Below, piece after piece: positions 8,901 through 16,043 of a DNA stretch of 64,000 nucleotides. The stretch is taken from positions 1,573,223 to 1,637,222 of the forward strand of contig NZ_ATUG01000001.1 of assembly GCF_000420085.1 (NCBI RefSeq). Direction: 5' to 3'. How positions within the stretch are numbered: the first letter of the stretch is position 1; each line of letters starts with the position of its first letter. This stretch comes from Desulfospira joergensenii DSM 10085. Lineage in GTDB: Bacteria; Desulfobacterota; Desulfobacteria; Desulfobacterales; Desulfobacteraceae. The notes below the pieces were generated by a model. It ran no database searches. It worked only from the letters and a program-made list of their open reading frames with translations, and was not told the DNA's origin. The translations under genes were made by a program, and so were the position numbers.

Positions 8901-11303
8901 TCAGGCTCCGGGCTTGTCCCGGCAGGACCGGATGGCATGGGCCCTCAGCCGGCCCTGGATATGAAGAGACAGGGCGGCCACGGCCCTGTCGCAGGTCGTG
9001 AATACAGGCACCCCCCGGGCCATGACTCCATCCCTTAGGGGATCGTAGAGGCGGCCCCCGTCCACCACCGTGACAATGGGGATCAAACTCCTTTGGGCAA
9101 GGTCTGTGATCAGGTTCAGAATCCCGTTTTCATGGTTCATGTCATACCCCCGGCTTTTTTCCAGGGTCTTCATGGCAGGCGACATGGGATCCAGACTCAG
9201 AACCACGGCATCCACATTGGGATCCCGGACCAGTATCCCGGTAATTTCGGCATGGGTGAGATCGTCGGCACCGGGATTGATATCCAGGGGATTGGCCAGG
9301 GTCACCAGATCTTCCAGGCCTTTGGCTTCAAGGACCTTGGCGATTCTCTCCCGGGTCTTGCCCCCGAATTCAGCCAATTCCATCTGGAAATCATCGGACT
9401 GGATGGAATCTGCCATACCCACAGCCTCAAATCCTGCCCCGGACACGGCGGCCAGACGCCTTCCCCGGATCTGTTTTCGGCCCAGGGTTTCGGCCAGGAG
9501 CATGAGGTCCTGGAATTCCGTGAAGTTCCTGGCCACCACGGCCCCGGCCTGGGACACGCAGCTTTCGCAGACCATATAGTCCCCGGCAAGGGATGCGGTA
9601 TGGCTCCCCGTTGCCGCCTTTCCCTCCGGGGTACGCCCCGCCTTATAGAAAACCACTTCTTTTCCCGCCAGCACGGCCTGCCGAACCCCCCGGCAGAATT
9701 CAAGACCGTCCAGGTCCTTGAACCCCTCGGCATAAACAGCAATCACATCCACCTGGTCGGAATCTTTAAAATAATGGATCATATCCCCCAGGGTCAGGTC
9801 GGTCTGGTTGCCCATGGAGATCATATAGGCCGGGGCAAGCTCGGGTCTCTGGTGGGTGCGAAGGAGCATGAACGCCCCGCTCTGGCTGATCAGGGCGGCC
9901 CGGCAAGCCGGATTCCCCCTCTGCTTGGGCAATTTCTCCTCCGGAATAAACCAGGTATCGTATCTGCCCGGTTTGGAAATCACCCCCATGGAATTGGCCC
10001 CCAGAAATACAGGCCCCCCCTTGTCCCGGGAATGACTCTTCTCAATTTTCAGCCCCACCTGTTCGGCCCTGCCCCGGGTTTCTTCAGTCTCCCCCATGCC
10101 CCCAGGGATGAGCATCACCGACCTTGCCGCATCCAGCCGGAGAATCTCTTCCACCAGGTTTGGAACCTTTTTGGCCCCCACAGCCACAATCAATAAGTCC
10201 AATTTCCGGTCCAGATCCGAAAGCCGGGGCAGGCAGGAAATCCCCTTGATTTCTTCTGTCCCCTCCCGGAAAATGACCAGGTCTTCTTTGGGGAACCCCT
10301 CGGCCAGAACATTGTCCAGGATAATCCGGCCGAAGTTCCTTCGCCTGACAGATACCCCGATGATTCCCATGGTCCGGGGATGGAGCAGGCTGTGAATCCC
10401 GGCCACGGGCCTTCCTGCCGGCCGGGAACCCGGGTCTGAGAACCGGCACAGTCCGTCCAGGGGAACCATGAGATAATCTGTAAAAGCAAAGGGATTGATC
10501 TCCAACTCATCAATCACAAAAGGGGCCTTGGGGTTCAGGGGGGAATAGAACCTGCCGATGCGGATAAAGGACTCAAAACATTCAATGAGCTGGCCGTCGG
10601 TGACAATCCGCCTCTGTCCCCGGGTCAGCCCGGCAAGCTTCCGGTATGAGATGGTCTGCTTGAAGATTTCGAAAAACCTCCTGCCGTCGTTCATATGAAT
10701 GGAACAGGCCACAATGGCCTGCCCCTTTCTGAACCGCCGGGCATAGAGTTCGGTATCGGTCCCTCCCAGGCCCGCGCTCAGAATGGTGCCGAATTCCCGG
10801 GTATGGCGAAGCCCAACGATGAGTTCATTGCCGAAAGCCTCGGAATCCGGGGGCATGAACTGGACCTGGAGGATTCCCTTGATGTCCCGGTCCACGGCCC
10901 GGACCAGTCCGTCATGGTCCAGACCCTTGTAGGAATCCGGAATTTCCCGGGGCTGATCCCGGATCCATCGGGCGTAATTTTCCGGGACTTCATGGAACAT
11001 CCGCCGGACCGCGGAACGGATCTTATGGGCATCCTTTTCCACGATGGAGACCCCACCCACCTCTGTCTTGTGGACAATCATGGGGGAAACGATTTTAAGC
11101 ACGGTCCGGGAGCCGGGAATGGCCGTCAGATCCTCGTCGGAAAGGCGGTCCCCCTTTTGAATCATCCGGCTCCCGGGCGGAGTCTCCGCTCCGGACCGGG
11201 CCAGGAGGCGATATACCTCATCTTCGTACAGGAAATACCGTCCCTGCCGGGCCGACCCTTCCAAAAGCCGGGTAATGGAATCAAAATCTATGGGGATATC
11301 CAT
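8901..11303 (-). CDS. ADP-forming acetate/acyl-CoA synthetase, fused beta-alpha order
   Basis: 800 aa. The N-terminal part (about 15-290) is an ATP-grasp domain (VLKIVSPMIVHKTEVGGV; ELEINPFAF). It is followed by a CoA-binding Rossmann domain (about 300-410, RTMGIIGVSVRRRNFGRIIL) and succinyl-CoA-ligase-like domains (LISQSGAFMLL about 490; GSHTASLAGDY at about 565-575, whose His is the expected phosphohistidine). The reaction is acyl-CoA + ADP + Pi to acid + ATP + CoA, or the reverse. Common fusions are alpha-beta; here the ATP-grasp half comes first. Lies 10 nt after the aminotransferase gene, which suggests amino-acid to 2-oxo acid to acyl-CoA metabolism, an inference. Confidence 0.85.
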   Translation of the reverse strand: MDIPIDFDSITRLLEGSARQGRYFLYEDEVYRLLARSGAETPPGSRMIQKGDRLSDEDLTAIPGSRTVLKIVSPMIVHKTEVGGVSIVEKDAHKIRSAVRRMFHEVPENYARWIRDQPREIPDSYKGLDHDGLVRAVDRDIKGILQVQFMPPDSEAFGNELIVGLRHTREFGTILSAGLGGTDTELYARRFRKGQAIVACSIHMNDGRRFFEIFKQTISYRKLAGLTRGQRRIVTDGQLIECFESFIRIGRFYSPLNPKAPFVIDELEINPFAFTDYLMVPLDGLCRFSDPGSRPAGRPVAGIHSLLHPRTMGIIGVSVRRRNFGRIILDNVLAEGFPKEDLVIFREGTEEIKGISCLPRLSDLDRKLDLLIVAVGAKKVPNLVEEILRLDAARSVMLIPGGMGETEETRGRAEQVGLKIEKSHSRDKGGPVFLGANSMGVISKPGRYDTWFIPEEKLPKQRGNPACRAALISQSGAFMLLRTHQRPELAPAYMISMGNQTDLTLGDMIHYFKDSDQVDVIAVYAEGFKDLDGLEFCRGVRQAVLAGKEVVFYKAGRTPEGKAATGSHTASLAGDYMVCESCVSQAGAVVARNFTEFQDLMLLAETLGRKQIRGRRLAAVSGAGFEAVGMADSIQSDDFQMELAEFGGKTRERIAKVLEAKGLEDLVTLANPLDINPGADDLTHAEITGILVRDPNVDAVVLSLDPMSPAMKTLEKSRGYDMNHENGILNLITDLAQRSLIPIVTVVDGGRLYDPLRDGVMARGVPVFTTCDRAVAALSLHIQGRLRAHAIRSCRDKPGA

Positions 11304-11313
11304 TCTTTTCCCT

Positions 11314-12471
11314 TTAATTTAAGGATTCATCGAACCGGGCAAAGGCATCTGCCAGACGGCGCACCCCCTTTGCCAGATCCTTTTCAGGATAATAGGCAAA
11401 ACAAAGCCGGATATAATTGTGCAGTCCGTTTCGGCTTGAGAACAATTTTCCGGCAAAATAATCCACCCGGCATTCCAGACCAATTTTTCGCAATGCAGAA
11501 GCATCCACATGATCGGGCAGCCGCACCCAGACAAAGTATCCGCCTCCGGGAACATAAAACCGGATCCGGCCCTTTAGATATTGCTCCAGCTGCCCGCATA
11601 AAAAATCCCGTCTTTGGGAATATATCTGTTTCAATTTTTCAATGTTGGCAGCCAGGAATCCCTTCTCCATAAATGCGTTGACGATCCGGGAAGTAAAGGG
11701 ATTCAGGCCTCCTCCGCTGAGAACCAGCCCGGACCGGTCCAGTTTTTCCACCAGATCGGCCCGGGCATGAATCCACCCCAGCCTCAGCCCGGGTGCCAGT
11801 ACCTTGGAAAAGGAACCCAGGGAAATCAGGGGGCAGTCACCACAGAGGCTTCCCATGGGAAGGATCTCTTCTCCGGTATAATTTAAAAAATGGTATACCT
11901 CGTCCGCCACAATTAAAACCTGGTGTTCCGAACAGATCCTAGCCAGTTCCCTTCGCCTCTGATTGGACAGGGTCACGCCGGCCGGGTTGTGATAGGTGGG
12001 AATGGTATAGAGAAAGGCCGGATTTGATGTCTTGAGTTTTTCCCTGACCTCATGGATGACCAGTCCGTTTTCATCCACTGGGATGCTGACCAGGTTCAGC
12101 CCGTGGTCTCCAAATATCTTAAAGGCCAGGAAAAAACTGGGCTCTTCCACCAGAACGGTGTCTCCGGGCCGGGTGAACAGGGTGCAGATCAGATCCAGGG
12201 CCTGGGAATTTCCATTGGTGACAAAGAGCTGGTCCGGCTGAACCGGATCCGGATACTGATGGGTGAGGAACCGGGCCAGAAGTTCCAGAAAATCCTCATT
12301 CCCTTTTCCGGAGCCGTAGTTGAGAAAGGACCGGTCATCCGTTTTCAGGCCCAAAGATGCCGCCTCTTCCAGTTCAGTCAAAGGTAGCAGATCCGGGTCC
12401 GGCTGCCCGATCCCCAGGTGAATCACTCTTTTTGAAATCACTGGATTTGAAAACCTGCCGTTTTCGGCCAT
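11314..12471 (-). CDS. PLP-dependent aminotransferase, class I/II (2-aminoadipate/MocR-type without DNA-binding domain)
   Basis: 385 aa from ATG 12471, which has AGGGGGAT seven bases upstream; an upstream in-frame start at 12591 would run into the methyltransferase gene and add unlike sequence. Fold-type I features: FVTNGNSQALDLICTLF, DTVLVEEPSFF, TIPTYHNPAGVTLS, ADEVYHFLNY, and the PLP-lysine motif SLGSFSKVLAPGLRLGW. The closest families are LysN/2-aminoadipate and valine-pyruvate-like aminotransferases, which resemble MocR regulators but lack the GntR domain. Substrate cannot be set. Followed after 10 nt by the ADP-forming acyl-CoA synthetase, so the 2-oxo acid may feed that pathway through an oxidoreductase elsewhere. 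Confidence 0.82.
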   Translation of the reverse strand: MAENGRFSNPVISKRVIHLGIGQPDPDLLPLTELEEAASLGLKTDDRSFLNYGSGKGNEDFLELLARFLTHQYPDPVQPDQLFVTNGNSQALDLICTLFTRPGDTVLVEEPSFFLAFKIFGDHGLNLVSIPVDENGLVIHEVREKLKTSNPAFLYTIPTYHNPAGVTLSNQRRRELARICSEHQVLIVADEVYHFLNYTGEEILPMGSLCGDCPLISLGSFSKVLAPGLRLGWIHARADLVEKLDRSGLVLSGGGLNPFTSRIVNAFMEKGFLAANIEKLKQIYSQRRDFLCGQLEQYLKGRIRFYVPGGGYFVWVRLPDHVDASALRKIGLECRVDYFAGKLFSSRNGLHNYIRLCFAYYPEKDLAKGVRRLADAFARFDESLN

Positions 12472-12523
12472 CTTAGATCCCCCTGGCTGATAGCTTGTGT
12501 ATAGATACGGGAGAATCCATCTT

Positions 12524-13597
12524 CTATCCCCTGCATAAAAAATGGAGGTTAAACCCGTCATTGGGGATGTCCAGGACTTCCACCCGGTCAAACCCGGCCC
12601 GGGCCAGAAGCGCCAGGGCCTTTTCCTTTCCCCACATCATGCCCAAGCCCCTGCCCCGGTCATTGAGGCCCACGGGCATGCAGTGCATCAGGCTGACCGT
12701 ATAAAGAAAAGGCCCCATGGGATGATCCAGGTTGTCCCGGTGCCGGGACCCGGCCTTGATATCCACCATGGAAAAAAGCCCCCCGGGCGACAGCATATGG
12801 CGGATGGATTCCAGGGCCTGCAGGGGATGGGACTGGTCGTGGATCGCATCAAAGGCCGTGATATACTCAAATTGATGCCGGAATTCTTGATCCTCTTTTA
12901 GCCGGGCCGCGTCCAGAACCCGGTAGTTTACGTTTGAAAGATCCTGTGCCGAGGACCGGGCCCGCTGAATCGCCTCTCCATGGTTGTCCATGCCCATGAA
13001 CTCGGACCGGGGAAAAGCCCGGGCCATGAGGTTGAGAGCCACTCCCTGGCCGCAGCCCAGATCGCAGACCCGGATGCCCTTTTCCAGGCGGGAAATCAGC
13101 TTCCCCCCATCCACAGAGGGAAGAAAATTCTGAATCAGGGTCTGCTCATGCTTGGCATCGGCCAGTTCAGACATAAAGGCCTGGAAATCCGGATAGGCGG
13201 AGAACGGGACTCCCTCTCCCGTGATAAATCCCTGCTCCACCCCTTGAAGGGCCGAAAGTGTGAGCAAAGGAATTTCCTGGGTGTATACCCCCAGGTTGTT
13301 GCTCCCGGCCTTCCGGGTCAGAACTCCGGCATGGGACGGGGGAAGAAAATAGTGATCTTCCCCGGAAGAATCAGCGGACAATTCAATAATCCCTCCGGTC
13401 ACCACGATCCCCAGCCATTCCCTCAGATACCGTTCATCCAAACCGGATTTTCCGGCCAGATCCGGAATCGTCATTGGCCGGTTCAGATCTTCCATGACAT
13501 CGAAGATCCGGTGTTTATATCCGATCCCCAGGGCCAGGTTCAACGCTCCATAGTTCAGGATGGTGACCAGCTTATCTTCAAATTTTTCCATTTTCAT
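12524..13597 (-). CDS. SAM-dependent methyltransferase with N-terminal winged helix
   Basis: 357 aa from ATG 13597, overlapping the SixA-like stop by 4 nt (ATGA). An N-terminal winged-helix-like dimerisation domain (about 1-95: TIPDLAGKSGLDERYLREWLGIVVTGGIIEL) resembles Rv2258c-like and small-molecule O-methyltransferases. The Rossmann part starts with VCDLGCGQGVALNLMARAFP (motif I) and FMGMDNHGEAI (motif II), and includes TAFDAIHDQSHPLQALESI. The acceptor is unknown. Operon position between a SixA-like phosphatase and an aminotransferase gives little help. Confidence 0.78.
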   Translation of the reverse strand: MKMEKFEDKLVTILNYGALNLALGIGYKHRIFDVMEDLNRPMTIPDLAGKSGLDERYLREWLGIVVTGGIIELSADSSGEDHYFLPPSHAGVLTRKAGSNNLGVYTQEIPLLTLSALQGVEQGFITGEGVPFSAYPDFQAFMSELADAKHEQTLIQNFLPSVDGGKLISRLEKGIRVCDLGCGQGVALNLMARAFPRSEFMGMDNHGEAIQRARSSAQDLSNVNYRVLDAARLKEDQEFRHQFEYITAFDAIHDQSHPLQALESIRHMLSPGGLFSMVDIKAGSRHRDNLDHPMGPFLYTVSLMHCMPVGLNDRGRGLGMMWGKEKALALLARAGFDRVEVLDIPNDGFNLHFLCRG

Positions 13598-14049
13598 GAA
13601 ATATCGGGGTTCAGGGTCCATTTGATAAACCAGCCTTTTTCATCCTGATCCATGCAGACGATCCCCGAGTTTTGAAACTTGAGGACCCGGGGCTCCTCCC
13701 GGTCCGCCGTCAGATAGGAGACCAGTTTTTCCATGAAGGGCAGATGGCCGACGATCATGTGGCCGGAACCCGGGTCAAGATCATTTCCAAACGGTTTGAC
13801 ATCGTCCATGGGCATGATCCCGGCCAGAGTCTCTACCGAATTTTCAGGTTTGAGAATTTCATGAAAGATCTCTGCGGTCTGCCCGGCTCTTTTCTTTCCC
13901 GAATGCAGGATCTTTGTGGGCCGGATCTTATAATTTTCCGCCACCCGGGCGATTCTCAGGGTCTCTTCCCGGCCCGGGACCGATACCCCCTTTTCAGGAT
14001 CTTCGGCCTTGGGCAGGCTCAGGCCGTGCTGGACAAGAAATATGGACAT
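13594..14049 (-). CDS. sixA: SixA-like phosphohistidine phosphatase (histidine phosphatase superfamily)
   Basis: 151 aa from ATG 14049, which has GAGGAGG four bases upstream. Starts MSIFLVQHG, the phosphate-pocket motif with the catalytic His; the usual Arg of RHG is Gln, as in a QHG subgroup of SixA-like proteins. Other superfamily features: ILHSGKKRAGQTAEIF (second Arg/Thr region) and MIVGHLPFMEKLVSYL (second catalytic His). SixA removes phosphate from phosphohistidine on HPt or PTS-type proteins. First gene of the minus-strand run; the symbol is by family only. Confidence 0.7.
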   Translation of the reverse strand: MSIFLVQHGLSLPKAEDPEKGVSVPGREETLRIARVAENYKIRPTKILHSGKKRAGQTAEIFHEILKPENSVETLAGIMPMDDVKPFGNDLDPGSGHMIVGHLPFMEKLVSYLTADREEPRVLKFQNSGIVCMDQDEKGWFIKWTLNPDIS

Positions 14050-14332
14050 GACGCCTCCTCTCATTCAAGGTTTTCTTCTGCATACCATTTTTACCGACGA
14101 TTTCCAATGATTTGAACCTTCCGGCCAGGGAAGGCATCCATGAAAATTTTAATTTTCCCGGGCTTGATTAAAATATTTTTTAAATTCTGCCTATATTTTT
14201 TTACAATTTTTCGTATATTTAAAAATATTTTTAAATTTTTATCCCCCAAAACAGGCCGCCACACATGATACACAAAACAAAATTTACAGAAATTCAGCAA
14301 CTTAGAACCAGATCAAAAGTGTTGGGGACCCC
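14050..14332. other. AT-rich intergenic region between divergent transcription units
   Basis: No gene is visible. Bases 14150-14270 are very AT-rich with runs such as TTTTTTACAATTTTT and AAAAATATTTTTAAA. The region lies 100-200 bp upstream of the sigma-54 promoter, where enhancer sites for the activator and an IHF bend would be expected. A related stretch, CTTTTTACGATTTTT, follows the activator gene at about 17610-17624. Confidence 0.4.
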
Positions 14333-14348
14333 TGGCGCACTTGTTGCA
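14333..14348 (+). promoter_or_regulatory. Sigma-54 (-24/-12) promoter of the MttB-like gene
   Basis: TGGCGC-ACTTG-TTGCA: the invariant GG (14334-14335) and GC (14346-14347) are separated by exactly 10 nt, as required by RpoN. The predicted transcript start is near 14359, giving a leader of about 90 nt before ATG 14449. A sigma-54 activator gene lies directly downstream of the target gene, which supports function. Confidence 0.8.
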
Positions 14349-14448
14349 ATTTGCCATATAAAGATGACGACCAGATCGCTAAAACATTAACATTTAGAAC
14401 CCGCCGGCCTGTTTTAAGATTCAGACCGGCCCAAAAGGGAGAAAACAG

Positions 14449-15885
14449 ATGGGCATGTACACGGACGAACTCTATTTCAAACCCCGGCTCCAGGTCATTG
14501 ATGACAGACAGATCCGGCAGATCCACATGGCAACCCTGGATGTTCTGGAACGGACCGGAATCAAGCTGACCCATCCCAAGGCCCTGGAACTCATGTCCGG
14601 GGCCGGGGCAAGGGTGGACGGCGACCGGGTCCGCATCCCCTCCTGGATGGTGGAAGAGGCCATCCAGAAGGCGCCCAAACGAATTGTCCTGGGCAAGCGG
14701 ACCGGGGAAAGGAGCGTCACCCTGGAGGGGGACAAATCCTATTTCGGCCCCAGCCTGGACTGTATCGACTACATGGACCCGGCCACCCATGAAAGAACCC
14801 GGTTTCAAAGCCGTCACGTGGAAACCACGGCCGCCCTGTGCGACGCCCTGCCCGGATTTGACTGGTGCATGACCATCGGCATGGCCGATGACATGCCCCC
14901 GGACATTGCCGACCGGGTGGTGGCCAGATATACCATGCAGTTCTGCGAAAAACCCCTGGTTTTCTGCTGCAAGGACGCCAACTCGGTCAACGACATTTAC
15001 GAAATGGCCCTTCTTTTGTGCGGGGGAAAAGAAAACTTTGACAAGACCCCCTATGTGGTCCAGTACTCCGAGCCCATCTCTCCCCTGGTCTACTATGATC
15101 CTGCCGTGGACAAGGTCCTGTTCTGTGCGGAAAAAGGGATTCCCCTGATCAACTTCCCGGCGCCCCAGGCCTGCGGATCTTCTCCGGCCACCTTTGCCGG
15201 AACCATTGTCCAGGCCAGCGCCGAATCCTTGAGCGGCCTGGTCATGCACCAGCTGGCCGGCCCGGGCGCCCCTTTTATCTACGGGGCCTTTGCCACCATC
15301 ATGGACATGAAAACCTCCATCTTCTCCTACGGCGCAGTGGAAATGAGTCTCATGACCGGGGCCCTGGGGCAGATGGCCCAGCATTATCAGCTTCCCTTTT
15401 TCGGGACAGCCGGGGCCACGGACGCCAAGTTCTGCGATGCCCAGGCCGGTGCCGAGGCAGCCCTCCAATGCCTGAGCTCCGCAGCCATCGGATCCGGCCT
15501 GGTCCATGACTGCAGCTCATGGATGGACCACGGCAACCTGGTCTCCCCGGAGTTCATGGTATTGGTCAACGATATTGTGGAATCAATCAAGCATTATATG
15601 GAAGGCATTCCCGTAACCCGGGAAACCCTGGCCCTGGATCTCATCGACAAGGTCGGCCCCGGGGGACACTATCTCCAGGAAAAACATACCATGGATCACT
15701 TCAGGAAAATCAGGTATTCGGATCTCTTTGAACGCCAGGTCCACGACATATGGGTAAAGGGAGGATCAAAAAAACTGGAGCAGCGCCTCCAGGACCTGAC
15801 CCTGGAAAAGATGAAGCATAGACCTGAACCCCTGGCCGATGATATCATCCGGGAGCTGGACAGGATGCAGGCTTCCTGGAAATAA
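14449..15885 (+). CDS. MttB-superfamily (trimethylamine methyltransferase-like) corrinoid methyltransferase, non-pyrrolysine
   Basis: 478 aa, the usual length of MttB homologues; ATG 14449 has GGGAGA upstream. Family signs include LDVLERTGIKLTHPKALELM at the N-terminus, VRIPSWMVEEAI, NFPAPQACGSSPATFAGTIV, and GTAGATDAKFCDAQAGAEAA in the barrel. The frame has no internal TAG, so it lacks the pyrrolysine of true MttB and belongs with the non-Pyl branch (the glycine-betaine, proline-betaine and carnitine-type demethylases MtgB, MtpB and MtcB). It should move a methyl group from a quaternary or methylated amine to a corrinoid protein. No corrinoid protein or MtqA-like gene is in the window. Driven by a sigma-54 promoter; the activator follows. 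Confidence 0.85.
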   Translation: MGMYTDELYFKPRLQVIDDRQIRQIHMATLDVLERTGIKLTHPKALELMSGAGARVDGDRVRIPSWMVEEAIQKAPKRIVLGKRTGERSVTLEGDKSYFGPSLDCIDYMDPATHERTRFQSRHVETTAALCDALPGFDWCMTIGMADDMPPDIADRVVARYTMQFCEKPLVFCCKDANSVNDIYEMALLLCGGKENFDKTPYVVQYSEPISPLVYYDPAVDKVLFCAEKGIPLINFPAPQACGSSPATFAGTIVQASAESLSGLVMHQLAGPGAPFIYGAFATIMDMKTSIFSYGAVEMSLMTGALGQMAQHYQLPFFGTAGATDAKFCDAQAGAEAALQCLSSAAIGSGLVHDCSSWMDHGNLVSPEFMVLVNDIVESIKHYMEGIPVTRETLALDLIDKVGPGGHYLQEKHTMDHFRKIRYSDLFERQVHDIWVKGGSKKLEQRLQDLTLEKMKHRPEPLADDIIRELDRMQASWK

Positions 15886-15889
15886 TGAT

Positions 15890-16011
15890 GTTTGGACGAA
15901 ATCTTACCCATCTGCCAGGTTGCTGCAAAAATTTTAAATCCTCATGTACTAGAGTACACTCCGGTTTAAAATTTTCTTGCGCCTTGCATATGAAAAAGCC
16001 TTCGCCCAAAC
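15890..16011 (-). repeat. 122-bp palindromic element, copy B
   Basis: Exactly 122 bp, in opposite orientation to copies C and D on the plus strand. Termini GTTTGG...CCAAAC are inverted; an inner stem AAAATTTTAAA / TTTAAAATTTT and a centre GTACTAGAGTAC are visible. It starts 4 nt after the stop of the MttB-like gene and separates it from the activator gene. Confidence 0.8.
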
Positions 16012-16043
16012 ATAAACCACAACCCGGCCATGTGTAACCCGCA

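Noticed and set aside
9093..10196. 367-aa antisense ORF opposite the acyl-CoA synthetase
   Set aside because: Shadow with typical Gly/His/Pro bias and no domain.
14302..15507. 401-aa antisense ORF opposite the MttB-like gene
   Set aside because: Shadow of a GC-rich gene: Gly/His/Pro-rich composition, no family motif, and it would cover the sigma-54 promoter.
14449..15885. Pyrrolysine-containing MttB
   Set aside because: The whole family length is one frame without an internal TAG, so no pyrrolysine is needed.
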